Source of the DNA: Pisaster brevispinus
Lineage: Eukaryota > Echinodermata > Asteroidea > Forcipulatida > Asteriidae
Direction of reading: 5' to 3'
DNA length: 64,000 nucleotides
Assembly (NCBI GenBank): GCA_023634235.1
Contig: JAMKCF010000008.1
Coordinates: forward strand, 15,993,558 to 16,057,557
The position numbers and the translations under genes were made by a program. Below are positions 35,201 through 50,200 of the stretch, one piece after another. A model generated the notes under the pieces. The model was not told the origin of the DNA. It saw only the letters and a list, made by a program, of their open reading frames with translations, and did not search any database. How positions within the stretch are numbered: position 1 is the first letter of the stretch; each line of letters starts with the position of its first letter.

Positions 35201-38200
35201 TTGAATGCATTTTGTTCATGCATTGTCTAAAAATACAATTACTACGTGAAATCTGTTTTTTCCCGTTTCACTTGGTCTGCCTCGTGAAATAGAACAGCCC
35301 AGATGTGATGACAAGATTACATTCTGCGACAATGCACTCAAACGCATCCATTATTTGTGTTTTAATTTGAGAGAAACAGGTGCTGTAGTGTTAGTGGAGT
35401 GAACCTCAATCTGACCGAGTCAATCTGACCAAGTGAAGCTTGAAACAGTCATGCAGATGAGTCAGGAAGACTTACATCGCCCAACTCCACCACTTTCCTT
35501 GTGAGTTGCTTCTGGTTGTTTTGGCCATTATCTTGGATTTCCTTGGCCAGTTTCTCGATGGAGACCTCCATGGCTTTGCCTCGACTGATGGCCTGTAAAA
35601 GAATATTTAAGGAGACGAAACTTGACAGGATGCAGGGAAGATTTATCAAACATGGGTTTAAAAACCAAGAACAAAACATGGGAGAAAAGGAACATGTTGA
35701 AAGTAACTCAACAAAAACTTGCTTGGATGGCAAAACCATTTTTATTGATTCACTAGTTAAATTTTGTTATAAGATACCCCCAAAAAATCTGCTTAAACAA
35801 TTTTTAAGGAATGTTGAATAGCTCAAGCTTCAAAGCCTATGCGCTTTGGCCTCTTACTTCAACGTTGGAAGTACATTTACAACATTAGTAATGGTCAAAG
35901 ATAAGTATCTGCACTTTATCTGACCCAACAAAAACATGAAAAAACAAACCTGTGAAAATTTGAGCTCAATCGGTCACAAGAAAAAGCTGAAAATTCACCT
36001 TATATATTTTCCCTTTTTTTCAAACATCAAATTTTTGTCTCACGAGATCATGAAACTAGTTGTTTTAATCATTTCTCAAAAACTACAGCATTTCAGGCTA
36101 AACTATTTTAAACCCTTAACCTCGTGGCAGCCTTCCACTTTCCTCCGACACTCGTAGGTACCTGTATTTATATCCACTCCATCCACAATATTGTATCAAA
36201 AATTGTTTTCTTTTTGCATTTCCCAATAATTTGGGAATGGTCCAGTCTAGGATACCAAGGAATTTGACTCCCCTGGGTCATGACACTTTGAAAATATGGC
36301 TTAATTAGTCAACATTGTATTGACTTATTGGTTCCCCCCTTGCAAAGTTTTCCACCATGACCACCTTTACACCATGTATGTGCAAATCTATGAAGATTGT
36401 ATTCATTCTTACCAGTGTTGTGCACATTAAATATCAAAAGCCTGCCCTAAACCTTTTCCATAACCTTACACATTTTTTACACTCTTCAATGTTTTACGCA
36501 TGTGTTTGCCGCGAATGGTGCCTGAAAATAAAATTTGCAGAGATATGTATAACGTTTACCTTATCAGCATCCTCCCCGGTGATTGCGACGACACGGCGAA
36601 TTCCTTTAGCGATGGCCTCTTCAGTGGTGATGACAAAGCTGCCGATGTGGCCACTGTTCTGCAAATGCCTGTAGAATATATATATTTTTTAAACCTAGTT
36701 ATTTATAATACTAGATTTTTATATAGCGCTTTATCTTTGGGCATCTCAAGGGGCTCATGATTTTAATAATAAAATGTGTGCCAACAGGTGCGGATTGTGG
36801 CCGATACGCAAAAAGAATACATATGTAACATTTATGACTTCAGATCAAAATTCACAAAAATCATCAAGATATAACCATTTAGAATGCTTAAGATTGCACA
36901 GTAGGGCTTTTAAAACCAAGATAAACACCAAGTACAAAACATTTCAAGGACCTTGATTCAACTCAGCGTGCTTTGGCCAAACTTCCAAAACGTGGGTGCC
37001 CCCCAGTTTTGAAAAATCCTTGGGAGTACCCTGCATTCTATTTCATACAGTCTTATCATTATCTGAAAAAAACCTTACGTGCCACCGCAGAACTCCACAG
37101 AGGTCATAGAGCCACCGGGTCCAGTAGGATCGGCAACCAACTCCTCAACTGGTACTCCAACTGACACCACACGTACTGGGTCGGGATACACCTAAACGTC
37201 ACACAATGAAAATACTTAGGTTTCATAGCGGTGTTAATAATCAAATATAATAATAGTAGTAATAGCATTTGTAGAGCGCCATCTATCTGGTAAGAGTATT
37301 CAGGTGGTACTTCCAATGTGAAAAATGGAAGAATATAATACGAGTGCAGATTTTTAAAGATTTATGAAATTATATATTTGTAATTTTGTTTGTTATTTAT
37401 CATTTATTAATTTACTGATTACAAAAAAAATAAGGAGGGCGTTTCTTTTTGACTTTTTGGAACAAATCTCATAGGACTTGTGAGATATTGTACTGGTGCA
37501 CTTTGGAACTTCTTACCTGTATCATGTTATCCAACATCTTGCAATCTTTACTAATTCAAGAGGAATGTGAACAGATACCTTCTCTCTATAAAATGTCTTC
37601 ATTTTTTCTTTGCCCTTGTTTTGGGCGATTTTTCATAAAATAAAAAAAAATAAAAAAACAAACACCCTAAAAACACAATTCTAATTCAAACCTCAGATTC
37701 AAGATTATTTTTCCAACCTTAGATTAAACATTGTTTTGATGTTTTCCTGCCATAAAGCAAAGCTTTTATGACCTACCTCGTCGAATACGGCACGTAGACC
37801 CTGTATGGCCTTGGCCTGTGCCAGCGGAGTGTTCATGGTGTACACCTTATCAGCCTTGGCAACGACCTCATTGGCGATACGTTCCGTCTCCTTCACTTGC
37901 TTGGTTGTCATGGCACCCTGAGGAGATGAGATGAACAAGAGGACGGATTAAAAGGATTGCATGAAAAAAGGGCGCTGAGTTTCAAAGAGAGCTAATCTTA
38001 AGATAAAATATCAATCTTAAATGTTACGCAAAGTACGATGGATGATAAAGGAGCCAGCCGAGTGAAAAGTTGGCAGGCAAAAGCAGGCGAAAAAGCGTGC
38101 ATGAGTGTGTTTGGAAGAAATACAAATGGGATGAGTTCTGTTTTCAGATTGCTATTGGGATCACACCCAAGCTTACCTTACAACCTGGGAAGAGGCAGGA

Positions 38201-41200
38201 GAGGGAATACCGTAATAAGGGGATGCAAATTTTTATTCTGGGACGTGACTTTTTATTTCAAATATCAAGTAAATAAACCACACCGGGTAAATTTGAATTA
38301 ACTTTGGGTTGAACCAAAACAAATGACTAGAGAAGGAATTTGAAAGTGCAACCTCTGGACTAACATGCCGGCGCTCTACCAACTGAGCTATCTAGCCCTA
38401 TTGATGGCGGTCTCCCTATTTGGTCAGAATCTTTGTTCAGGGGGTGCCAGTCAGAAGACAGTCGACCTGTAACGACTGTGTGGTCAGGAATCACACCCAA
38501 GTTTACGATACAACCTGGGGATAGCCTTAATGGGATGTGACTTTGTTCTTTAAATATCAAGTAATAAACCACAAAGAAAACTGACTGGGAAAATTTTCTA
38601 CTAATTTGGGGTTGAACAAAGAAAAATTTACTAGAGCAAAACAATTGGGGTCATGTGGCAAGCACTGCGAGATGATTAAAATGTTGACAACCTTTTCCCA
38701 TGATGCACTGCATAAAATGCCTCTCCTGGGCAAACTGCAGAGGGCGCACTCTATATCGAGTATCACCCATACTTGTCGAGGTTTTTCGTGCACAAAGTCA
38801 ACTTGAGGCTCTGACAGCTTGTTTATTATAAACCTAATTACAGATTACCTTCTGGTACTCACCTTAGCAGTGAAGTCAAAACGTAGCCTATCTGGCGCCA
38901 CCAACGATCCTTTCTGGTCAGCCTCGCCGAGTACCTGGCGCAAGGCAAAGTTCAAAACGTGTGTTCCGGTGTGGTTGTTCATGACGGGCCGTCGCCGTAC
39001 CTGACACATACAAATAAAACATCGCTGGTTATCAGAAATGAAACTCAATTTGGGACAAATGTTTTTTTTACAATAGTTCCTCAAAACCTTGATGAAAACT
39101 AACGAGACTGCACTATTACCTAAAATACAGTTTTGGAAAATTTAAGGTTTTCATAGAAACCCCCCCCCCAAAAAAAAGAAAACATGCATTGGTTACATGT
39201 TCATGCTCTTTTTTGAAGTATGAGACCTACTCCTTTACATAGCACCATGTAATGGTTTACATGGTGCTGTGGCGCAATATGCAGCCAATCAAACCAGGAA
39301 CACCGGGGCGAACCTGTTCTCTTCACGATAAAGTGCACTGGGTTCTTTTACGTGCATTACACAACAAGCGTGACCGACGGCTTTACGTCCCATCTGAAGG
39401 ACGCAGCAATAATGGTTAAGTGTCTTGCTTAAGGACACAAGTGTCACGACCGGGACTCAAACCCACACTCTGCTGATCAGAAACACCAGAGCTTGAATCC
39501 GGTGCTCTTATCCGCTGGCCACGACATGCCACAATTGTAAATTTAAAGGGCTATTATTATGCAGCTCATGTTAAATGTACAAATGTGATGCACTGATTTC
39601 CAAATACTTTCAAGGTCCTGCGTATATCTACCTCATCAATCGCAAGTTTCAGCCGGTCCCCGATCTTGATTGAGCCATCTGCATCCACAGCGGATACCTT
39701 CCCGATGTGAAGGCAATAGCCACCCTTGACTTGAGCGTTGGTGACCCTGAACTCAATATCCTGTGACAGATGAAAAACAGTCACCAAAGGGAATTAGTGA
39801 AACAGTGAACCAGGGAAAAATCAGAGCATTACATGTGAAGTTCTGAGAGTATGTAACTAGGGTCCTTTTCAAAACCACGGCTTTAGTTTGGGCTTGGGCT
39901 CCAACCTCCTGCTAAAAGTCCCATACCAAATCTCTTGATCTCAGAATAACCGCTACGTCCAAGCTGGTATCGACGCCTATGTTTTAAAAAATTGCCTTTT
40001 TATAGTGACAAACACAACAATACTGGTTGATGGACGGAAAGCAAAACAATATCAAATCCCAACGTTTTTGCTAATTTTGTTTTAATTTCAATTAATCCAA
40101 ACCCTCATGAACATAAATGCGCGAATTCGGACGGGTGACTGAAGTCAACTAGACTTGTCTTTAGACAATCTACATGTGTAGAGGTCACCCGAATGCTGCA
40201 TGATTTGACTACCTAGCTAGTCTAACTGGATCAACCTAGCCCTAAAGTACTTACTGTTTCTCCAGTCACAATTAATTTGCCAGTTACGACAAGCAAACAG
40301 TAAAATAAATTAAGTTTTTCACATTTTTTGAAAGCTACTCCAAATTAAAGGACAGGCTTGAGACCCTGTTTAAGGTAAAGCAGAAGTTTTTGATAGACCA
40401 ATCAGACTGAAAAAACTAGAGCAGTCTTTCCTCCAGTCGCTTTACTGCATTATCCACTCCCCATCAATACACTTTACAATATAACTTGCACTGTTTGTTA
40501 TTGTAGGCCAAAGTTCGGACACATTTTATACACAATGCAAGAGCAGTTCCAGCTGTTCATCTATTTATACTTCTTAATAAACATCAGATCAGTCTCTCCT
40601 CAAGTCACTTACAGCATTGTCTTCTTTTTCCATAAACCCCTCATCGTATATCTGCCCTCCAGACTCAGCGTAGAAACACGTCTGGTCCAGGAGAATGCCG
40701 CACTCCTCACCACCACGGACTTCCTCAACAAACTGCCGGTCCTTGCGCAGCGCGATGACGGTACCAACACAAGACTCAAACTCTGCAGCATAAACGCATT
40801 TTGGAAAAATTATTTTAAACAACCAATTGCAAAACTCTGTTTATAGAATGACTTCAAGTTGCATGGCCAGATTTTCAGCTAAAGATATAAAAATGCAAAA
40901 TAATTCTATGAAAGAATTTTGACAGATGGTTGGTGAAGTTTCAAAACAAAGAACATACAAAAACTTTTGCAAATCCCATGGACAATGCATAAAATACATG
41001 TAAAATGCAAAATTATTTGTACATGGCTGATGGACTATAGATTATGTCGGGACCCCGACAATACTTAATTTTTAATATCGTCGATATAATAAGAATATCG
41101 TGTTAGTCATGATATTTCGATATTTTCAAAACCGATGTCGATATTGATGATACTGTTTTCGTTATTGTATCGTGATATTGTCCAGCATTACTCACCGCAA

Positions 41201-44200
41201 GCTGCGTGTTGGCATGACCACACCCAAACATGCACAGAAACTCGAATACAACTTTATAAGACCACCGCGGCATGTTGCATAACAGTTTTGCATATTGTTG
41301 TGTCCTCTGGAGCAAACTGGGCCCAATTTCATAAAGCTGTTAAGCAGAAAAAACTGCTTAGCAATTTTCTATGCTAGCAAAAAATGATCGGGGCACCAGT
41401 CACAATGGTGTAAAATTAAAGGAATTTTGGCTTGTAACCAGTTTCTGCTAAGCAAAATCTTTCTGTGCTTAGCAAGTTTTTGTACTTACAGGTTTTATGA
41501 AACTGGGCCCTGGTTGAGCTTTGAATGCTGTGGTAAGCAGCACCGTGAAAGTTGGGCTGGTTAGAATTTGAACTCGATCAACAGTAAGTTCTACAACTTA
41601 CGGTAGTTTCCCTTTGCGTCACTGGTGTAGTTGTACTTGACTTTGTCATTAGTCGGGGGTACTTTTCTCTTCTCTTGTAGCTCATTTATGGCGTGGATAT
41701 CCAGACTGATGGTGTTGTCAACTCCTGACCCTTTACCTTGAGACAGGATCTGAGACCAAAAAATGGAATCATAAAAACGGGAAGTGCAAAATGTGGAATG
41801 TCCATGAACACCAGGGCTGTCCCCCTATTGTTGTATTATAATATCTTTCTGGTAATGAAACCAGGGAACCCTCAAAAGCAACTAGCGCTGTCATACCTGT
41901 GAATTGCGAGAGTTGCAACATGGAGGGGACAAGTTTTCTTTGGTCACGTGGTTGCTGGATACCATTTTCGGTCCAAATGCAGCACAACCCAATGTTAAAT
42001 AATTTGGGGTTGCACAAAGAAAAAATAGGGAGCCCACCATCATTTGGGTTGTATTGGTAAACTCTGGTGCGATCCCTGGCTACGCGACAGTTAATGGTTA
42101 AATGGCTTCTGACCGGCACCCCAAACAAAGATGTCAATAAAATAGGGAGACCGCCAATATTAGGGCTAGAAAGCTCAGTTGGTAGAGCGCTTGCATGTTA
42201 ATCCAGAGGTCACAGGGTTCCAGTCCTGCTGCAGTCAATTTGTTTTTTGTTCAATCCAAAACTACATAAGATAAGAAAACTATAAATAGTAAAAATGCGG
42301 GTACAACCATGTGTAAATCTCTTTTGGGTGGAGTGTTGGCTCTGAAAAGAGCCAGTGTGGTCTCGACGTTTTGAACAGTATACTCTGCTCGTCTTCAGGA
42401 GAATGCTGGACTGTTGGTGGTCATGCAGCTTAAGTAGAGCTTGAGTAATGCACATTTAGGCGGGAAGTATCCAAAACTACATAAAATTGTTTAATTCTGC
42501 CTAGGTTCGAGAGGTTGACTTACCTGAGCATTCTTCTTCTCTTCCTCATACCCAGCCATATCTATGGTCAAACCCTTCTCTTCCATCATCAGCGACGTCA
42601 GGTCAACCGGGAATCCATAGGTGTCATACAGAAGCCATGCAGACTTCCCTATAGTCAGCAATCAAGAATTGAGCAGAAATCAACTGAGCAGAAATCAACT
42701 GCAAGCGCTTCAGAGTTTGCTTAAATTTTTCTTGCTATTATATCAGGAAAATATTCTACAAATATTCAATGCTTCTTGGTGCAATTGTCGCTGAATTTAA
42801 TCATGAGGTGAAATCCGGACTATTCCATGTCACAAGGCAAACATGGAAAAGCCAGATTTTGAGTATATTCTGCAACAATGCCTGAGCAAATGGATTTAAT
42901 ATTTGTTTTGTATAATTCGCAAATAGATCCTTGTCATTTTGAAAATGTTAACACAAAATAGACAACGAAACTTGTCCACCCCACGCTCCAAAAACTCTAA
43001 AAACACCAACCTAGTCCGCTGTGACACAACTTTGCCTTGTTTGGAAGAATGAGCATGAACGATTGTTTTGGAGCATCAAAAATCAATATACCCATTCTAT
43101 ATTTATTTCCATAGATGACGGTCCAACATCATGGCAATAAATACATGGCAAAATAAAAGATGACATGTGACGCGTGTTCCACCAATCCATGACAAGGATC
43201 TTTGTGCGAGTTATATAAGTAACGTAATGCTGAACATGTGTTGTGTGCTTTTTATATGCACTTTACATTTTTAAAACTACCATTTTTGTAATTTATTTTG
43301 CAAATGTGATACTATTACTGTTTAAAGTTAATCTATATCTGCCTAACAACAGGATTTTCTGAAGATTACACAAACGCTGTCCTGTACATGCCTAACTACG
43401 TGAAAACCCTTACATAAACAATGAGGCGGTATCTTTGCTTATTCTCTCATTACTAGTGATTTAAAATGGAAAACCTGGCAAAATAATTATACCACATTAA
43501 AGAGAATTATGTTCTCTTTCCAATGGTATACAGTTTGTTGGGTTATGTTTATTTGCAAGGCAGTAAATACCAAATGTCTTTTGCAGTGCAGCAAAAAGCA
43601 TTACATGGGCTTAGACAGGAACAGTGTTTATGTATTGTGACCAATAAGGAGGATACCGGTTAATGATCTGGCATCCTATTGGGTCCATACATATTGTCAA
43701 TTATGGATGTAAATATACTGGATTTAAACTTGAATTTTCTGTTTTCTGGTCTGCAGCAGTCCCAAACCAAACGCAGCTCTCAACTATGAGAAATTCATGT
43801 TTGGACAAGAGTGGTATGCTTTTAAAAACATTGAAGTTTGGCCATGCAGTTGAAAATCATACAAGATTTAGTTGAAAAGTTTCAAAAAAAATCTCAATAC
43901 AGACAAAGTAAGGGTTGTTGGGGTTCAAGCCATTGACAAATTTATTAGTTGTAGAGACATGTGGTCATGTGATGTGTTATTGGCACTGTGATTGGTGTAT
44001 GTTGTTGTACCTGGCAGCACTTTCACGTCTGGTCCAAGCTTGTTGATGGTTCGCTCTAGTACACGGCGCCCTCTGGAGAGTGTCTGAAGAAACTGAGCTT
44101 CCTCTTCGTTGATGATATCCATGATGAGTTGCGGATCTTTGGTTGTCTCCGGGAAGGCATCTCCCTGCAAGATGAGGCGGAAAAAAAATGAACAAACCTT

Positions 44201-47200
44201 CTCACCCTTAACCACTAGAATTTTCCAGCGGGTTGACCAACTATTTGAAACCATTCAAATGCATAGGTTGTGTGCATGTATGCCCTGGGGCCGATTTCAC
44301 GAAGAGCTAAGATTGATCTTTAGCTGTGTATTGCTCTTAATTGCTAAGCAAAGTGTGATGTCACATTACAAATCACAATTGTGATATTGACAACTCATCT
44401 TAAGATGAATCTTAGTGCTTTGTGCAATTGAGCTCTGTTTATAGATGCATTCACAACATGATACAACAATATTGCAGACTGGTGTAGTTTATCTATCATT
44501 CATAAGTACCTGGGAAAGTGGATCAAATCGGGTTGGTCAGGAGGAGATCACATGGCCACGTTTAAACATTAAATAAAAATATGGTGAGGAGTATTTAAAC
44601 ATGGCCTGAGAAAATTAAGACAAAAGAGGGCGCTATCAGATGATTGCACAAAGCGCACAAATTTCACATCCCAATGTTTATGATTATTCTCTTTTATCGT
44701 CCTTTGTTGTGATTTTTTATATGTCAGGGGAAACCAGGGAGGAAGTGCAACCACTGATAGGGTCCCTGCATGACTAAAGACCAATAAATAATTCAACACA
44801 AGTTATTGCACCTACCAAAATGTCGACAACCACGTTTACAAGGCTGGCAAAGAATCCTGGCTTGGCTTTGAGTTTCTCCGTTGCGTAACGAATACCCCGG
44901 CGGAGAATGCGTCTCAGGACATAGCTTAAGGGAGAACAAATAAACAACAACAATAAGGTAAATAAACAACAACAGTGAGGTAAATAAACAGACCAAGACC
45001 AAGTACAACCTTCATCATCATTTCAAAGGAAAATCATCTTGTGCAAGTTTTATTGTTCTTAATGAGAGGCTCCAAGGTCAAAGTTCAGTTTTGTGATGCA
45101 CTCATGTTTCAATAGATAGAGTTCTCATGAGAGTGGCGGAAAAAAGTACCAGTCTCTAACCTCATGTTAAAATGGTGTAAAATGACATTTTATTGATACT
45201 CTTTCAGAGTGAAATAAAAAAAACCAAATGGGTCTGTACATTCCAAAGAGAAATTTTTGGCGCCAGTCAAAAGGTCAAATTCATTGCCATTTACATTGAA
45301 GGTCATCAAAACTCAGGAATGAACTGAAAATTCTCTGTACAAAAATTTACAGAAGGTACATTTTTTGGATTTTGACAAAACCTGCACTTGAAGTGTATCA
45401 TAAAGACTCTATCTATTGGAAAATGTGTGAAGTACTCTTTAATTACACTGCAGTCAGAGACAAGTAGCAGTGTACTTACCCTCTTCCAACATTATCAGGT
45501 CGACCTCCGTCAGAGAGAGCAATTGTAAGTGTGCGGATATGATCGGCAACAACTCGATATGCCATGTCTACACCATCGCTGTCTTCAGCACCCAATTTGC
45601 CAGTGTAAGGTCGGGTACCAGTGGCCTGAAAGAAAAATATTGAGAATTAACACGTAACAACAAGTATCATAGTGTTTGTGAAATCTGGGCAAAATTTCAT
45701 GGCGTTTCTGTACATTGTATTTTAGTGAATTCCTGCACAAGCTGTGTGAGCTTTGAAGGCTTCGTTGCTTCGTAACAACAAGAAGGCTCAAACACCAAAA
45801 GCCAAATTTTCCCACAAACCTGTGAAATAGGCTTACATGAGCATTATGAGCAAATATTGACTGCTTCAACTGCTATGGTTAAAAACTACAAATCCTGGGA
45901 TGATCACCGGTGCATTCCATTTCCCCCTGAGGCAAAGCAACGGCCTGGGATCACCAAGGGAGTCCTTGTGTTAAACATAGCACAAGTAAAACTCACTAAA
46001 ACATTTTCTTTTTAAACATACGATACACAAACTTAAACATCTGGGTACTAAGAAGCTGCCATAGCTACGGGTATAGTACAATGGTTGCTACAGGTATAGT
46101 TAACCACGTTTGAGTGGGTTTCTAAGCGCTCTAAACCAATCACGAAGCAGAACCTATGAATGGGGTGGGGGGGCATTATAATTTCCATTTCATAGGCAAT
46201 AGACCCCTTGTTTAGGCTGCCATTGCTGAGGTCAACCAATGGAAATGAGCAAGTGCTTACGCACCACGCGCAACTCCCAGCCAATGATAGGTGTTCCTTT
46301 GACCTCAATGAGGGCGCTGTTGGAGCTTGTGATATGCACGGGGACAAAAGCCTGGTTAAGTCAAGCAGTATCTTATTTCTCCTTAAGATGAGCAGAGCAT
46401 ACTGTTCGAAAAAGTTGAGACCCCAGCGGTTCTTCACAGAACCAGCACTTTTCCCAAAGGAGATCTTATACATGGTTGTACCCGCAAATTGACTATTTAT
46501 AGTTGCCTTAAATAAGGACAAGTTCATCAGATACAGCAGCCTAACACAACTGAAATGGTGTTAGTTGATTGGTTGCCTTGTTTTGGGATTTGGGCAACTC
46601 TGGGAAATTTGCCAAGTGGAGTTTGGGCCGAGTCTTACCTTTTGAACAGCATCAAAGATTGGCGTGAAGAGATCGGTGTCATAGTTTGAGTCCTTGCCGT
46701 GTATGACAGAGAGGATACGCTCCAGTCCCATGCCAGTGTCACAGTTCTTCTTGGGCAACAACCTCAATGATCCATCTTGCTCCCTAGTGTAAAACATAGA
46801 TAGTCAGACAATGAAAACTGACAATCATTGATGGGACTATTCCACAGTCACTCACGTTACGCCAACTACACAGCCCAAAACTCTGGTTTACCAGAATTAT
46901 TTGTTTACTTGGTAGTTTAAAGAAATCCAGGCACGCAAGTGCAGTTGAATAAAAGCGAGAGAAAAAATTTCCTGGCAGAGCAACACTTTTTAATGGTACA
47001 GTTGAGAAACCACAAACATGGAAATCAGCTAGGCCCAATTGCATGGCTCTGCCTAAGGTAAGCAAAGAAACGGTGCTTTCAGAAGTAGGAAGTTCCCCTA
47101 TTGACTAAAATGGTGCACTAGAAATGTTCATTATTAGATTAGTTTACTCTCACACAAGCACGAGTGGAATACGCAAACATATAGCACTTCTGCATCCCAT

Positions 47201-50200
47201 AACCAAAGAGACAGATGGCCGATTTGGATATGGGATGCAGAGGCCCAATATTTATCCGTTTTCCATGAGCATGCATGTGAAAACAAATTTATCTTCAAGC
47301 AAACTCGACATGCAGCTTAAAATAGCACAATATGCGGAGTTAGAATTGCATGTTAAAACAGGGTGTGATATGGGCCATGCAATAGAGGTTCATACCACAC
47401 TCTTGTTGCTATGGATCGACCAATTAAAAATCAAGTTTGCTTGAAGATAACTATTATTAGCAGTACTATTATTATAACGTTAGAATCAGACCTGTTGAAC
47501 TGTGTAAACACCAAGTTCCAGAGCTCCAGCACATTGGGGTCGTCCATGTTAACGTACTTTGAAGCATCTCTGCCCCCTCCAACGCGATCGTAGTGGATTT
47601 CAGTACATGGTCCACATGGTCCGGTTGGCCCCATCTCCCAGAAGTTATCCTTCATACCAAACGGCATGACTCGCTCTGACGGGAGGCTAGAAGGTCAGAC
47701 AGGTATGAGAGACAGGAAACACAACAAAATGTAAGTGGTATTTGAAGCACAGCATGGCATGGATTTTTGGACGTAGACTGGTCCCCTGTCTTTATCTGCA
47801 AGGATAAAGACAGACACTGGTCTTACAGGCCCAATGAGTTCATTGGATACAATGACTTCATCGGATAATTATGCTGTGATGTAAGCTTTCCCATATCTGT
47901 GTTATGATTGGTCCGAGGTGATGTAATTTGTCAGCTTGCACTTTCGATCATCTGCATGCAGCGTGTGCATAATGTTGTGTACATCATGTAGTGTTGTTTT
48001 AATCCGAGTTGGTATAAAAAGGCCTTAAATGCCATTTTAAACATGCACTAAGCTCATACACCCTACACATCCCCCAAGTGCTTACCCAAGATCCATCCAT
48101 ATCTGTCTGGTTTCCAAGTCTGGCTCCAAACCCGCATCTTTATCTCCACCGAAGTATGTGACGTAGAGCCGGTCAATGGGAAGTTTGTACACCTCTGTCA
48201 TCAGATCCCACGACATCTTGCAACACTCTACCTGCACACATACAAAATATTTAAAAATTAATTAAACATCATGAATTGTGTTCACATTCAGAAAGAGTCT
48301 GCCAGCTAGCTGGTTAGGTAAACACCTAAAAATTTTTTTAACCAAGTATACATTTCATAATTTAGTTCATTCACAGTGACATGGTCAAACTAGCACCTTG
48401 TGAAACAACATCAAAAACACGTCGCAGTTAGTTATCTGTAGACGGGTTATGAAAGCTCAATTAGATTTAAAGAATACCAACAGCATAAAAATACTACACA
48501 TAGAATTTCAATTTACATAAAATTGCACTTCATTAACACTGAAAACGGACTACAAACGACTGAAAAAAAAGAGAAAAAAAAAAACAAACTAAAGAAAAAA
48601 AACCCCTCACATACAGAGAACACACTGCCTCTTGAAGGATTGCAAGAATGCCTTCTGGTTGCTCTCCAAACCATGCCAGACAAACAAACCATGAGTAAAC
48701 ACGGACATGGATTTAAAACAACCAAGTAGGCAACAAAGAACAGCAACAGTACACCACAAGACAAAGAATATTTAAAAAAAGGAACAGAAGAAAAAGACAA
48801 CAAAATATAAACTAGAAAGCAGCCAAAGACCTGCAAGGGGGTTTAAAAACTGGTGTAAAAGTGTATCAACACAAATACATTTTTAATGAAGTTAACATAA
48901 TTAGTTGAGTTTAAATTGGAAAAAAAAAATCAGAAGAGACCAAGTAGACAAACCTTAAAGTAGTCTCCAAAGGACCATGTTCCCAGCATCTCAAAGAAGG
49001 TATGATGGTACGAGTCTTTGCCCACGTCATCAAGATCGTTGTGTTTGCCACCAGCACGGATACATTTTTGGCTGTTCACCACACGCTTCAGTCTGCCCAT
49101 GTCGCTGTTTGGATCAACAGTTCCAGTGAAGATGGACTTGAACTTCAGAAGAGAAAAATACAAAGGTCGGCAGTTACTGAGAGGTATGTTCTCCTGCACC
49201 ATAGTGTTAGCCAGAGGGGTGTCTGGGTGTCTTTTGGACACCCTGTTTTAAACTTTGACACCCTGTTTTATCTGTCATTTAACACATGTACAAGTAAATG
49301 TATTGTTAGTGAACAATTTGGACACCCAGTTTTGAAGTTCCAGCAAATTTGGGCACCTTTTTACCAAATTCTGGCTAAAACCTTGTCCTGCACTACTGTC
49401 CCTTGCCACAAAATACCACAGGAGACTGTGGAGACTAAGTCCGCATCACACAAGCTATGGGGTTTCCTGATAATATTAGCCATACAGACAGAAGAAACCC
49501 ATGCACCCAATGCTAGCCTGGCAGGTATGGTACCCTATGACAATCTGTGGTACCAGTGTATAGAAGGGTTGAACTGAAAAAATTACCTTGCAATTGTAGA
49601 GCAGATCACCGAAACCACCGGGCTTGCCCGGTAGCTAAAGGGGGCTCGAATCCTATATTTTAGCAGCCGGTACCACAACAATTGCATCAGTGATAAAGAA
49701 TATTATTTGTGTTTACCCATACACCAATGTGCATTCTAAGCACAGTGTACTCGGTACTTCCCCCCCCCCCCCCCCGAGTTCTGTGAAAGACATCCACGGC
49801 TTATGATTTGGGTGGGATTTGAACTTATCACCTTGCCATTGTAGAGCAGGACCCAATACCATGGCTCTGCTTACCTTAAGCAAAGAATTGGCGCTTATGG
49901 AAGCAGGGAATTCTGCGCTTAATCAGTTAATATTATTATTATTATTATCCATCATAATTTGCTTAGAGAAAAAAAGGAAACATTTTCGTATCCATCCACC
50001 ACTTTTTCATTCGTTATGAAACTAAAATAGTATCTAATTTACTAAAATGAGATATTCCTTTGGCTAAAATTGAGTGAAAAAGTGGTGGCAGGAAAAAAAA
50101 AAAAATTTCTGTGAAAATTGGGACATGCACCAGTAATCAAAATAACATTACCGTACTCAAAGTTGATTTACCTGATTCATGCCAGCATTGGCAAAGAGTA

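Noticed and set aside
46048..46527. 159-codon minus-strand frame
   Set aside because: It crosses the foldback half-element at 46330-46500 and an AARS1 intron. No conserved motif.
49002..49577. 191-codon plus-strand frame
   Set aside because: Its first part is the antisense of AARS1 exon 2, and the rest is an interspersed repeat also seen near 3090.
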